Part shown: positions 13,801-26,132 of the stretch, piece after piece | Position numbering within the stretch: the stretch's first letter is position 1 | Layout of the letters: every line of letters begins with the position of its first letter | DNA from: Monarcha castaneiventris obscurior | Taxonomy: Eukaryota > Chordata > Aves > Passeriformes > Monarchidae | Direction: 5' to 3' | DNA length: 64,000 nucleotides | NCBI GenBank assembly: GCA_026261815.1 | Contig: JAMPIT010000059.1 | Span: forward strand, 22,492,001-22,556,000 | Notes under the pieces: generated by a model | Seen by the model: only the letters and a program-made list of their open reading frames with translations | What the model was told of the DNA's origin: nothing | Databases searched by the model: none | Position numbers and translations under genes: made by a program

Positions 13801-14323
13801 GAAAACTTTTAAGTAACATCTCTCTTATAAGCATAAACCATGGCAGGCATTAAATTCCAACTGCAAAAGAATTGTATTACTTCCCAAGACCCAAGACTTG
13901 TATAAATGGCTTCTAAGCACTATTACAAATATCAGCCAAGACACTGCCACCTTACTTTCCCAGAAGTTTCAACTGCCATTATTTTGGGGAGCAAAAGCTT
14001 AGCTCAGCTCTTACCACAGAGCCTCACTAAAAGATAAAAGGAATAAATCTATAGTTTTGGCAATTCTATTCAGAGTAAGTCCTTCAAAAAAGGACTGCAG
14101 AAGCTTCCTTTTTTTTTTTTTAAATGGAAAACGAAGCCATGCTTGCCGAACTTTTACTATTTAAGATAGTACCTATTTGATACTTTATTTCAGATGTCAA
14201 CTTCCAAAACAGAGATTCAAGTTGTTGTAGATTTAATCACACAGATTTTGTCATTGTCCTGTTTCAAAATAGCATGGGAAGCCTCCACAAGCAGCATAGG
14301 TTTGTCTGCTGAAAATCACTTGT
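10850..14323 (-). other. Downstream of OTULIN; contains its presumed 3' UTR
   Basis: On the minus strand this follows the OTULIN stop codon at 14,324. It is AT-rich with no recognisable exon. Minus-strand AATAAA signals lie at 14,184-14,189, 13,463-13,468 and 12,678-12,683, so the 3' UTR could end at any of several sites. Which one is used cannot be told from sequence. Confidence 0.45.
14184..14189 (-). promoter_or_regulatory. Candidate proximal polyadenylation signal of OTULIN
   Basis: TTTATT on the plus strand reads AATAAA on the coding strand, about 135 bases after the stop codon. Further copies at 13,463-13,468 and 12,678-12,683 could serve longer 3' UTRs. Usage is not established. Confidence 0.3.
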
Positions 14324-14518
14324 TTACAGCATGGTCTCTTGGCACATTCTGACTGGAATATTATAATGTCTGTCATCTTCAGTTATGAGGGTCACCACAG
14401 GCCAGTCCTCCTCGGGGTCATTGGGGTAAAGTGTGATGAACTCATCAGTGCTGTACTTATAGAGTCGGTACACTTGGATGGTGTACTGCAGAGCATAAGC
14501 AAGAAGAAACATTTCCAC
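14324..14518 (-). CDS. OTULIN: OTULIN coding exon 8, catalytic His/Asn and C-terminus
   Basis: It encodes 64 residues starting [19 protein letters not shown] and ending with ETML before TAA. The catalytic His and the Asn that supports it lie in DDRHYNIPV. The last four residues form a class I PDZ ligand. The human equivalent ends ETSL. Confidence 0.96.
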   Translation of the reverse strand: MEMFLLAYALQYTIQVYRLYKYSTDEFITLYPNDPEEDWPVVTLITEDDRHYNIPVRMCQETML

Positions 14519-17500
14519 CTACATTGGAAAAAACACATATTTGTGTAAAATGCAACATACCTTCGACAAGATTTTCCTCATAAAAATATTAGACTAATAC
14601 CTATCAGATGTAATTTTTCAAGGACAAAAATGACGAAGTGAGAAGGCACACACATGAGCACCTCTCGTTCAGTATCTCCACCATACACATCTATGATACC
14701 ATGCATTTAACAAGAAAGTCTTCAGACCCACAATGGCATAGTAGGAAAATAATCCTAAAGGAAAACTACTTTACACAGTGTCCTACTGCCACAAGCAGGT
14801 AGGAAAAACATTCTCTTGTATCAATATTCATCCTGTTAAGTCACCCAAAACCACACAAGAGCAGGTTTCAGGCAATGATCCTTTCACTCTTACAGGGTAC
14901 TTTGAACTTTCCAGCCACATAAAAAGTAAATGGAAAGCCCTTAAAAAGCCTGTTGACAGAAGAAGAAAAGTCAGAAAAAGAAGCTGTAAAAAGCTTCTAC
15001 CTTGTCTACTATGGTGGCAAGCATATCAATAACAATTTTACAAAGAACCTTACTGAAATAATCAAATCTAGTCAGCAAAAAATAGGCAACATAACTTCTT
15101 GACTAAACTGAGCAGCAAAAAATTCACGAGTGAATCACCTATTCTCACAGAAACAGCAAACTGTCTCTGCAGTTGTCAGATTTTTAATATTAAAAAAACA
15201 AAACGTAATACTTCCATATTTCTAGTATTTACAATTAAGTAGTAAACTGCAGTGTTTCACTTGTAATGAATTGAATGGGATTTTTTTAAAATGGATTTTT
15301 CCAAAATCCTTCAGACTATGCAGCTCATTAACTACTACTCATTTTGGTTTGGGGCTTTTTTTGTGATATGTGTACCATTTATGCTACGTATAAAGCAGAA
15401 ACTGTCATTAGCTTATCAGAATTCACCACATGTACGTGCTAGACGTTGTCTTCATAATTTGAGTATCAGCTTTTATCCTATTTTTGAAGAGCAAACACCT
15501 AACAGATCAATACAAGTGTCCTAGTAATAGCAAACCCTATTTCCAAAGAATGCTACCTGCCAGCCACCAGACAAAACCTGGTGTTTCAGAGGAGGGCCTT
15601 TACAGACTCTCACTACAAGCCAGCAGTTCTAACATATTCTTCCCAACAAAAGACCAGACACTTTGGCCAGCCCAACAAAAGCTGGGTGATTTCTTAATCC
15701 ACTTGAAACTAAAATCTCCAAAACAGGAAAATAACGCTGTATGAACAATCTCTCCTTACTTGTTCAAGGCCTCCACTGTGACCAATATGATTCAAGTGAT
15801 TATGCATTAACTGACAAGGGTTGCTGGATGTATCCCGTGCAAACAGGAGCCAGGAGAAGACAGGCACCCTCCTCCCACTTTTATCGGCGTTGTATAATTC
15901 GATGGCAGTGTTCAGCATCAGAAATTTCAGCGCTTCATAGAGACTATACTCCTCCTCTTCGTTTTTAAACAATTTATCACAAGCCTCTTGTTTCTCAAGG
16001 GGATCCTTTATTTCACTTATATTCTTCCACTAAAAAAAACAACAAACAAACCATCACACACAACACAAACGAACAGCCATCACCCTGCAAAAAGCCACTT
16101 GTGAGTTGTCAGATGCTCAGCACAGGTATTCAGAATTTAACTTACAAAGACCTTTGTGCCTTTTAAAAAACAAACAAGAATATTTCCACAACTGCACCCC
16201 TATCAAGGTCAGGCTGAGTTAGTCTGATTTTGCTTAAACTGATTCATAAGCAAACCAAAAGGAGGAGATGCTAGAAACTGCTGCAAGGTGGCAGAACAAA
16301 TATTGTTGTGGGACAAGCATTAAGGTAATAACCTTTTTGTTTCCTGCACCATAAATCCTACATACTTCATATTCTTTACATTTCTATTACTCAGAATGCA
16401 TCTTTCATTCCAACCCTCAAACTGCTGAATGCAGTATTCCAAATACTCTTAAAAGCCTTCATAAAAAGAGAATTTGCATTCACAGTAACACAGGAACAAC
16501 TGAAGAGTTTTTTAATATGTTCCAGAGTTCCAAGAGGGAGAAAGCATGGGGCTAGGTAATATAGTATGAGCACTTAAGGGCACAACCATGTTCCTATGAC
16601 CTAGAAAAAATGTATAAAAATGAACAAAAACTACTCCTTTAAAATTACTTCAGTGTTGTTCTCTGTTTTTCTTCCCTTAACCTCATCCAGATAGCAAAAA
16701 GATTTGTCCATAGTATACATCATTCCTTCAAATAAATACATAAATATACAAGACATAATAGAGACAAAGAGCTACTCTGTTACAGTAATTTTTTCACTGA
16801 AATCTGTCTAATTAATAGTTTTCTGCAGAGCTGCTTGCAAATTAATTCCAGCATCAGGCTATTGCAACTAGTGAAAGACCAGATGCCTTTCACATATCTG
16901 AACAGACATTCTTTACTTGGTTTTTTTGCAGTACACATACAGAAAAGGAACTTTCACTACTGAAAGCATCCTTATGCTAAATTCACTAAATTCAAAAATC
17001 TTTGTCACTTTTCTTATTTATAAGTGACCAAAGAATATACAAATTCTTTTCCAACCTTTTTCCTTAGAAGTATTAAATACTCTTTTATTTCATCACTTAT
17101 TTCTCCCATCTTCTTGCCAGGTTTCTGTTTTAGCTGCCACTGCTTGATCCAGTCATACTTGCTCAGCAAGTTTTCAGGAAGCTGCAAGTTGAGAGAAGAA
17201 AAGGCAGCTTAAGTCAAAAGTCTGAAAAGGAAAAGCCACCAACCTGCATATTTTATTCTTTTTTAACATTTTGCACCTTAAAACCATACCTCAGATGTCC
17301 TTCTGAAGAGATGTCACAGTAAGATGACTATAACCAAACACAGCTGGCTATTTATAATATTTGTTGGGTAACAGTCAGGGTGCTGGTCTATTACTATTTC
17401 CACATCTAACAAACACATAAGCACTGGATAATCACCAAGTTACTCATGCCTTCTTTTTTTTTGGTGTTTTATTTTGAGGTTTGGTTTTTTTTTTAAATTA

Positions 17501-20500
17501 AAACACTCCCCCACCAGCAGATAGATGACAGTGACTGTGTTTGAAAGTGTCTGAACCAACAGAAGCAAAGATGACATCCATCAGATCTACCCAGAAGCCT
17601 TGGTGGACTGCAGACTACTCTGTCCAGAACTCACAAACTCTGGTTCCTTTTCAGGGAGCACAATTCCAACACTCTGGGACAGTTTTTTTATTAAAGAAGA
17701 AAACAACCTGGGAATTAGCTGATGAATCAGATCATGTTTTAGCCTCAGAACTGCCTTTTTTACTGCTCATGTGCTACACCTACTCAGTTCAGAGCTTTTA
17801 CACTTCCCTTTAAGGACATCCTGGCAGTTTTGTACCCTCATCTATTAACCCATCTTACTGCTTAGAACTGCAAGAGCAACCTGTATCTCACAATGGATTA
17901 AATACTTTGCTAGAGCAGCACTTATGCCACCAGCCACTACCAGACCATTTTCAGTTTATTAGGACTCCAAACTAGTAATGTATTCTCTTTAGTGGCAACC
18001 AAATATGTGTCAGATAGGCACAGACCTTCCCCCACCCCAGCCAGACATGCTATGCTAAATGGACATACGGAACTAAATAATCAAAAATTATACGCCAGTA
18101 ACTTCTACAACTAGAAATGTGCATATAATCACCATTTTAAATTAAAAACAAGAAAAAACAACAACAAAAAAGTTATATTTGTACTGCCAGCTGTCACCAT
18201 ACATATTTCTCTTATGTGCCTTCTGCTTTGATGTGTAACAATTTATCATTTCAGTCAGTTTGTTTTGTAGGTGTACACCCTTTTTTAAAAAAATGTTAAT
18301 TATCATATGACATTTTCCTCAATGGATCAGTAGCAAAAAAATCCAGGAACATAATTAAAAATGTCAAAGTACATAATTTCAAAAAAGTTTGCACACTCCT
18401 TAAAGGAGCACCAGGAAACTATGTTCTTTAGTCTGATAATGTGGAAATGGTTGAGAGCTGAATGAATGTGTTTTTTACAAAAAGGAAATCATTTTGCAAT
18501 GTATTTGCAGTAAAATGCTTCCTAGAACTATTTTGATCAGTAATAACAAAAAAATAATAATTAGACATTTACTTAACAATGATAGTGGCCAAAATGAGAA
18601 ATGTTCAGACTTCCTCTAAAGAGATACAAAAAAGTAGTCTGCATCAGACATTCACCATTTACATTCCCAGCAGCATCCTGACAACTGGAACCTTACTCTT
18701 CTCAAGTGGCTCACTTTTGTACAGGCAGCTTCTTACATGTTTGTTCCATGTTCACCAGTACCACCAAACGGACTTAGTCGACACAAGAAAATTTCTGGAA
18801 TATTCTTGTCCTACTTGTAGGAAGATACCCTGCTTTTCTTATACACCACTACTCCACAAGAACAGTCCTTCATGTCAGGTTGGAGTTGCTCTTGATGCTC
18901 ATTTTAAGCAACATTTAAGACACGGGTAATTACACACATTCTGCAAAGCCTACAGCATCCAATTTGTTATTCCACTTTCTAGAGAAACCATATAAATATT
19001 ACAGTTTTGAAAAGCTGGGGGCTTCTCAAATGTTAGAATAAACTGTCTTTTTGTTATTGCCAGCTGTCTTGTGGAAAACCTCTTACCGCCACATTATATG
19101 CAGTAAGAAGAAACCAAGAGGGCAAGATGAAGACAGACAAGACACATTCCTGTCAACACTACAGTAACATTTATAACATTATAAACTGGAAACCAAGGGC
19201 ACCTGGACCCAATTCCAAGTTGGAAGAATCACTGTGCACAAACAATCTTGAACATTACAACTTCTCAGTTCAGGGATATTGAAAAGTGAGCATATGTATT
19301 GCATAACAGAGAAATGAGATCATAAAATTATCAAATAGGTGAGACCCAATATTACTCTACTGTCAGAAGATCAGTTTGACACATACCACAGTAAAATCCT
19401 CACTCTGCAGCCACCTTGGTAACTGGGTAGCTTGGCTTAATGCCTGGAAAAGAGTTGCTCTGAAGGCACAATAGTTATCACCTCGTATTCTCCTTATAGA
19501 AGCAAACTTCTGAGCAACTGCTTCATACCCCTAGAAAAACACAAAATCCAAAGAACATGAAATCATTAATAAAATATTTTAAGGTCACACACTGGTAACA
19601 TAAGAGATATCAGAATATTATCATCCAAATGCTAATGGTATTTTCAAAACAAAAAAAAAAGCCTGACCCACTATACCTTTTGAGAGTTCAAATGCTTTTA
19701 TGTCACAAATTATGCTTTGAAAAAAACAACTTAGTTCTGCTAAAAAACCAACAAGAAACTGAAGAAATCTAACAGATAATTGTTTGAGGTATTTGTTAGA
19801 TAACAGAACATAAACATCACTGAAATATGGGCAGCTAACTCACTTAGATTTCCAAAAAATATTAAACATCACACACACAAGACTACATATCATGCTTAAA
19901 AGAAATTTCAGCAATAGCTAATGCTACTTACCCAATTCATGTCACATGCAGTTTGTTTCTGCCTCAGGGTAAGTTTGTGTTTATGCTGAAATATCTCAGC
20001 ACATTTGTTCCCTCCCTGCTGTTCCCATACACACAGTTCTAGCAGAAGCCACAATGTTGAAGTGTTGAAATGCAGCTTCTGCAGCTCAGCTACCCTGACA
20101 AGGGCCAATGCCCTGTGTGTCTGTATTTCTCACAGTAATCTCCTGAGAGTGGCATGGGGAGTTTTTGACTTTTGTAAGGTATTTTTTATGTTTACTCACA
20201 GATATCACTAAAGTTTCCAAGCAACATAACAACTTTGCTTTATTTTCTACCATTCTAGCTCAAGATTAATACAAAAAAATTAGTTCAAAATCTGGGGGAA
20301 AAAAAAAATCACAAAAAATTTTTAAAAACCCATGCAATTCACCAATTTCAGCTACCTGCCTTCCACCTTAAATTCTGGTAATCTGCTCTGCACTTCAGCA
20401 GTCCACAAAATTAGCATTTTATGTCCATAAATGAAATATAAAACTTCAGTTAAGAACAGTAACAAAAGACAGTATTAATCAAACCCCTAAACTATGTGTA

Positions 20501-23500
20501 AGTAGCTTTACTGAAAACACATTTGGAATGAGCACAAAGAAAAGCATCTGCCAGTTGTAAACCTCTTGTAAGACCTCACAAGGTAAATCATTGCTACTGC
20601 ATTTCCTGCCTTAAAAGATTGACTCCACAGGAAATCACGCAGCAAACAAAAATAAAGAGCCTAATAAAATTCAACAAAAACAGAACTGCTACCTTTCTCA
20701 TCCTTTTTGCTACCGGTGTATTCCCTCTCCATTCCTTTCTGCAATACTCCATGATGTCCATTTCAGGTGAAACACTTAATTTATACTCTGTCAAAACAGA
20801 ACATGCAACATTAGAAAGAAAACTGAACAAGGTAGAGAGCACATCAAATTTCTAAATACGCTATCACTTTAAAATAACTTTAGTGCCAAATGAAACTGGC
20901 AGCACAACCTGTAGCTACTATGTAATTATTACTATGGGAGGGGATAAAATCAGTTTGCTCTGAAAATTAGGTGTGAAGGAAAGTAATGATGTAGTCCAAC
21001 AAGACAGAGAACACTCTGCTCCTCTCTTCTGCAAAAATTAATTGGCAAAGAGGAGAAATTAGTAAAGTACTCTTCATTTTTGTAGAAAGCAGAAAAATAT
21101 TTGACAGAAGCTTCTCTTCTTCATACAGCAACCAGACTATAGGGGAGAAAGTTGACACAGCTTTCTGAGTAAGTCAGTAACAATAACAGAAAGAAGAGAT
21201 ACAGTTTTGCCTTGGAATCCCAACACGCTTCATCCCAACACAAGACAGTACTGAGGTTATCAAGGCATCCCAGCAACAGATGCTGCTACGATGACTATGA
21301 CTGAGTAATTTTCAAGCACAACACTCGTAACATTGACTGTGTGACTGCTTTCCAAAGAATTCACATTAACTCATAAGTAACTACAGAAACACAGGGAATG
21401 ACATATTAAGAGCAACTAATTTTACAGAGAATTGATCTTTTTATGAATCAAATTATACAGTGTACTCAGTCATAAGTAACTGCTATTGAATACAGACACC
21501 GGTGCACAAAAGTCCCTGGAAGAGAGGGTGTCAGGACATCACACATCAGTGCTACAGTGAGTTGCAATACTGTATTTGAAACTTCACACAAAGTTAGATT
21601 GTACCTGATGAGTTTGTTTCACAAAGTAGTATTTTCTCTCTCTCTATTTCTTCTTCATCACGATACATGTCCTCCTCGCTGCAATAAAAATCAACACGTA
21701 CCTCATGTAACAGCACAAATCTCACTCTCTTTTTCAACCTCTTCTCCTGTTTACAACTCAGGAAAGTATTTAAGTCTTTCTACCATTTTTTTTTCAACTC
21801 CATTTGATTTCCATCTTACCCATTTTCATAGAACCAACATTAGCTCTCAAAAGCAGACAAAAGTTTAAAAAACTCCCTCAACTGCTCCCCTCCAGTATCT
21901 GTCACTAGGTTGGTAATAAATCATTGCCTGAATTTCTCTTCTGTGGTTGAATGGATACTACAGTCCCTTCATATTTCTGTATTTTACAGTATAAATTTGC
22001 ACAATACCCAAGCCAACTTGTCTGTTTGCTGCATATATGAATAATGCACCCTATGCATGCAGCTGAGAACACATTACTCAACAGAGCTTTGGATCTACAC
22101 ACCTCTGGGACTGACCAACCTGCCTAGTGCTGAGCAGAATACAGGACACAATACAATGAAAAGTGGCCAACCATCTGCATTTAGTTTGAACTCAAAGGAG
22201 AATTTCCACCATAATCCAAACTACAGTTTACAGGCTAGCTGAAATCCAGAGAAACATTTCTTCCTCAAATAAGATGGGCTTTTTGGCCAAGGTACGTTGT
22301 CATAAAATACCTGTATCTGAGCCTATATACAACATTCTGAAGTCAAGCTATGACCATGAGAGAGGAAACCATGCCCTAAAAGAATAGTGTATAGATTAGT
22401 GTCTGCAGCCTGGATGTGAACATCACTGTTAAAAATGGAGCTCCATACAATGTTCAAAAAACTGACTGCAAATTGCACATTCCATTCCTGAGAGGCATTT
22501 GTCATATAATTACATCTAGCAAATAAACTTCTAAAAAATACTCACAGCTTCACAATTAAAATACTTTAAAAAACGTATGTCACCGGATATATTAGTATCA
22601 TTTAGGCCTGCTACTAAAAGAAGTTTACATTGAAAGTCTGTTTTTCAAAGAAAGTACATAAGCAGAAAAAGGCTGCATGGTTATTATTTACTGCCCACTA
22701 CTATCAGTAGCTTCTAACCTACTCCTCAAGAACACCCCAAATCCAAACCACAGTCTACCTGCAAAAGACTAGAAGAAATCAAGGCAGTGACCCTGACACA
22801 CCTTACATCACTAAGAGAGGAGAAGCAATTAGGAAGACTGCGAGAAAAGAGTTTAATGTAGCCAGATGGAAATTGGATTACTTTCATTAAACTTGAAAGG
22901 ACAGATTACTAAATGATGGCTCTGTATTTCTTCTTCTTTATATCCAAACCAGCTTACTATACCCATCTGCATGTATTTCCCTTGAGAACAAGAAATCTTT
23001 AGTATAAAGACCAATGTAGATTAATACCAGGAAACTCATCTACTGTGCTGTCATATAAAACTGGTTTAGTTTTCACACACATGCTCCAGTAGCTGCTTGA
23101 AATCTCATTTTTAACAACATTAAATAATTATTAATTAAAAGAGAAACAATAGATATAGTAGGTATTAAACACAGTACTATCTAATGAGAAGAAAAGACAT
23201 AGAAATATTTGTTTCAAGTCCATATTCATGTTACAGTATGATACTGGACAAAGCCTAATTTCTCAGCAGGGTTTAAAATCCATTAAGGTTTGTCAAGAAT
23301 TTCAAGAATACTTAATAACCTTGAAAATACTATGAAAAAAACCACGCAGCTCGGTATTTGACAGCAGCAATCTCTAGCTTATTGTCTCTGTAAGCCAAGT
23401 ATCTCAAATATAAAGCAACAACATCCCCCTCTGAGCATGAAGAAATCTGCTGCCACAAGGGATCCCACTGGGGTGTCAGGACAGGGAAACTGTTCCTTTG

Positions 23501-26132
23501 CAATACAGCCTTGAATAAATTCAACATAAGATGCAGGAAGAGAAGAAGTGTTCAGCTGACTAGGTTAGTGAGATTACTCAAGAAAGAGGAAGTTTGGTGT
23601 AAAGGAAGCAGTGTCATGTCCCTTCTGCAGATATTATTAAACCACCTTCTTTCTGGGAGCTGACAAAAACAGAAGCAGCCACAGGCTAAGCAGCCACATG
23701 ACAGACTAACATCCAGAGTAAACAAGGTACTGCAATTCAAAAGAGTTGTTTTGAAATCCAGGTAGCCAAGAGGCGCAATCCACCTGCACAGGCACTATCA
23801 TTCCAGAGATGAAAGTGTGTCATAACACTGTGGTAGCACAGCAACTGTTTAGTAAATCTGTGGAAACAAGAATGCAGAAACTAAAGCCTTTCCCCATTAA
23901 TGTTCAGATAAATATTTGACAAATACAGTGAAAATAAAGTAACAGGTGGAAAAGAATGATTAAGTGAAAACACGTATGCAAAAAAGAAAAAAATACTGCA
24001 AAAAGTTGCATGTAAATACTTAAATTGTTGAACTAGTTAATGGGATTTTGCTGAACCAAAGATACCAAGGAAAGGAAATCAGACATTTACCTTAATGAAC
24101 TGAAAGTATCCTCCCTTTCTATATGAAAACTATTAATATATTTTTAAAACATTAATCCTTACCTCTCCTCAGATGACTCCACTGCTGAACGATTACTAGA
24201 CACAGGTACATACAGTTCACAGTTTCTAGATGCATCCTGATCCATCACATGAGATTCAATCATATCTGTCTGCTCAGGTCTCCCACTACTTCTGTAGACA
24301 TAGTCTTGTCTTATTTCTGATGTAGTTTGCTCTTTCTGGCCTGCAGCTGCATCTGCTGAGCCAAGTTCCTCAGAAGCAACACCAACTTCATTTGTATGCT
24401 TCACCAGCTGTGTGGGAACACTCTCTTTTTTCTCTTCTGCACCTGCAGAAAGGCTGGTTGCTTCTGTCATCCACCCTTGAAGATTATCCTGGCTTTGAAG
24501 AATGAAAAATACATGAAGAGTTTCTCTCCCAGAACAAAAGCACATGTTTTAGGAAAACTACAATATTTTAAGAGTTATGTTATATTCTGAGAATTCAGAC
24601 GGTGCATAAGTTATTCAAAAACAGGAAGAAAATCCAGAACAGTTTGGTAAAATAAGACAGCACCCAAGCTATTTTCTAACTCATTCCCCTGACCGTCATT
24701 TCTAAGCTAACAAACACAACCTGCATTAGAATTAGTACCCTGATTAAACACCTGCTATCCTCAAGGTGCATTATCACCTAAAACCCCAGGGATTAACAGA
24801 AATTCTAAAGAAACAAGTTTCAGTCTTGCAAGAGAGGAGTTTTTACAAACTCACCTGGTGCTCTGTGAAACATCCATTCCACCAGGATCACTGCTTAGTG
24901 CAAAAATTTCCAATCTTTGTGTCTTTCCAATATGATGCCCAAGGTATAAAGACAGGATGTCTACAATCCATTCTAGCAAGCAAGGTTTATGATTTCTCCA
25001 AATATAGTAAATTTTCAGGAATATTTATCTTAAGTTGACAAATAATCTCCCCCCTCCCCCCCCAAAGTTATGGGTTGCTTGGCAATTGTCACATTCATGT
25101 TCTAGACAATTAGTGGCTATCCAGGCTGGTGATCTCAGAGCTCAGACTTAATATCCACCCTTTAAAACTTAAAACTGCACAACACATTTCTATTTCTAGG
25201 TTAAAGCCTCCAACCTGCAATATATCTTTGCTTACTAATGTTACAGCCCTTTAGCACCCAAGCCCTGATGTACACCAAGCTGTCCCATAGCACAGAGCTC
25301 AGGACTAGAGTCCACAGAACCACAGAATGGCCTGGGCTGGAAGGGACTTCAAAGGTCACCTACTTCCAACCCTCCTGCTGTGGGCACGGACACCTTCCAC
25401 TACACCAGAGTGCTCAGAACCCCATCCAGTCTCGCCTTGAACACTTTCTGGGATAGGGCATTCACAACTTCTCTGGCAACCTTGTTCCAGTGCCTCACCA
25501 CTCTCACAGTAAAGAACTTCTTCCCAATACCTAATCCAAACCTCCTCTCTTTTGGGCAGAATCATTCCCCCTTGTCCTGTCACTACATAACCTCGTAAAA
25601 AGTTCCTCTCCATTTTTCTTGTAGGCTCCTTTAGGTTCTGGAAGGCCACAATTAGGTCACTCTAAAGCCCTCTTTCTTCCAGGCTGAACAGTCCCAAGTG
25701 TCTCAGCACTTCCTTGTAGGAGAGGTGCTCCATCTCCCATCAACTCTGTGACCCTGCTGGGGACTCGTTCCAACAGGTCACAGCCATTCCCGTGCTGGGG
25801 CTCCCAGAGCTGGCTGCAGCACTGCAGCTGGGCAGCACCAGGGCGGAGCAGAGGGGCAGAATCCCCTCCACGCTGCTTCTGGCGCAGAGTCGCACGCCAC
25901 GTCCCGGTTTCTCCCGTGCCCGCTCCTCAGGGAAGGAAGGCCCGGGTTTGGCACAGCGTACGGCGCAGCGCAGCCAAGGGAGGCCTCACCTTTCCGCCGC
26001 GCTCCGTCCCGCCCGGCACCGCTCAGAGCCTCCGCCCGCAGCCGGCACCCGCCGCGGAGCCCCGGGGGCCGCCGGGCCGGGCCCGAGGGGAGGGCGCGCA
26101 GCTCGGCCCGGCCGCCGCCGCTCGCCGCTCAT
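14324..26132 (-). CDS. OTULIN: OTULIN, Met1-linked (linear) ubiquitin deubiquitinase; eight coding exons
   Basis: OTULIN cleaves Met1-linked ubiquitin chains made by LUBAC and so restrains NF-kB and cell-death signalling in the cytosol. Coding exons in transcript order: 25,990-26,132; 24,163-24,492; 21,605-21,678; 20,693-20,787; 19,387-19,530; 17,056-17,181; 15,760-16,029; 14,324-14,518. All junctions keep frame, giving 458 aa, or 348 aa if the 330-nt second exon is skipped (human 352). Visible landmarks in long-form numbering: PIM motif EEDMYR with Tyr163, which in human contacts the HOIP PUB domain; catalytic Cys235 in [10 protein letters not shown]; His445 and Asn447 in [10 protein letters not shown]-terminal ETML, a class I PDZ ligand (human ETSL, which binds SNX27). 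The start is ATG at 26,132 with G at -3, giving MSGE, like human MSRG. OTULINL lies upstream on the same strand. The second exon has no human counterpart that I recall. Identity is very secure. Confidence 0.95.
15760..16029 (-). CDS. OTULIN: OTULIN coding exon 7
   Basis: It encodes 90 residues including [20 protein letters not shown] and [15 protein letters not shown], matching human [20 protein letters not shown] and RNHLNQVGHTGGLEQ. The acceptor is a T-rich tract ending in tag and the donor CAA|gtaagg. The exon is phase 0 at both ends. It forms the core of the OTU fold and part of the ubiquitin-binding surface. Confidence 0.96.
17056..17181 (-). CDS. OTULIN: OTULIN coding exon 6
   Basis: It encodes [20 protein letters not shown] and 22 further residues, matching human LPEKLISKYNWIKQWKL. 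The acceptor tctctcaacttgcag is strong. The donor AAAAG|gttgga is weak, lacking the usual A/G at +3 and G at +5. The exon is phase 0 at both ends and joins exactly to the next exon, which begins with Trp as in human LLRKKW. Confidence 0.94.
19387..19530 (-). CDS. OTULIN: OTULIN coding exon 5, catalytic cysteine
   Basis: It encodes 48 residues from [20 protein letters not shown], followed by the nucleophile Cys and [12 protein letters not shown], matching human GYEEVSQKF...RGDNYCALRATLFQA. The acceptor is tttttctag and the donor GTG|gtatgt, both in phase 0. The oxyanion-side and nucleophile residues are intact, so this copy should be active. Confidence 0.96.
20693..20787 (-). CDS. OTULIN: OTULIN coding exon 4
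   Basis: It encodes [21 protein letters not shown] and following residues, close to human [20 protein letters not shown]. Acceptor ttttgacag and donor AAAG|gtagca are acceptable. It opens the catalytic domain. It enters in phase 1 and leaves in phase 0, like the paired exon of OTULINL at 49,173-49,264. Confidence 0.95.
21605..21678 (-). CDS. OTULIN: OTULIN coding exon 3, PIM motif
   Basis: It encodes [20 protein letters not shown] and a few more residues, flanked by acceptor ttattgcag and donor TCAG|gtacaa. EEDMYR matches the human PUB-interacting motif EEDMYRAADEIEKE, with the tyrosine that in human is bound by HOIP and controlled by phosphorylation. The exon enters in phase 2 and leaves in phase 1. 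Confidence 0.93.
24163..24492 (-). CDS. OTULIN: OTULIN coding exon 2, phase-symmetric 330-nt cassette
   Basis: This open exon has a pyrimidine-rich acceptor (ttcattcttcaaag) and a strong donor (GAGAG|gtaagg). It enters and leaves in phase 2, so inclusion or skipping both preserve frame. It adds 110 residues rich in Ser, Glu, Thr and Gln, with no recognised domain, probably disordered. Its last residues, SSEE, join the acidic start of the PIM exon. I recall no equivalent in human OTULIN. An alternative acceptor four bases further in would break the frame. Whether it is constitutive or alternative needs transcript data. Confidence 0.65.
25312..25885 (-). mobile_element. CR1 LINE fragment, 5'-truncated, in OTULIN intron 1
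   Basis: The plus strand reads as the antisense of a CR1 3' region: cacagaatggcctgggctgg at the tail, then antisense of the conserved end of the ORF2/3' UTR region with typical phrases such as ttccagtgcctcacc. The element therefore runs on the minus strand, the same sense as OTULIN. It is truncated about 100 bases from the exon 1 donor. Confidence 0.9.

Larger units (their letters stand above)
14519..25989 (-). other. OTULIN: OTULIN introns
   Basis: Seven introns lie between the listed exons. Apart from the CR1 fragment at about 25.3-25.9 kb they contain no recognised gene, RNA or repeat family. The intron at 17,182-19,386 and that at 21,679-24,162 are the longest, both AT-rich with short homopolymer runs. 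Confidence 0.7.
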
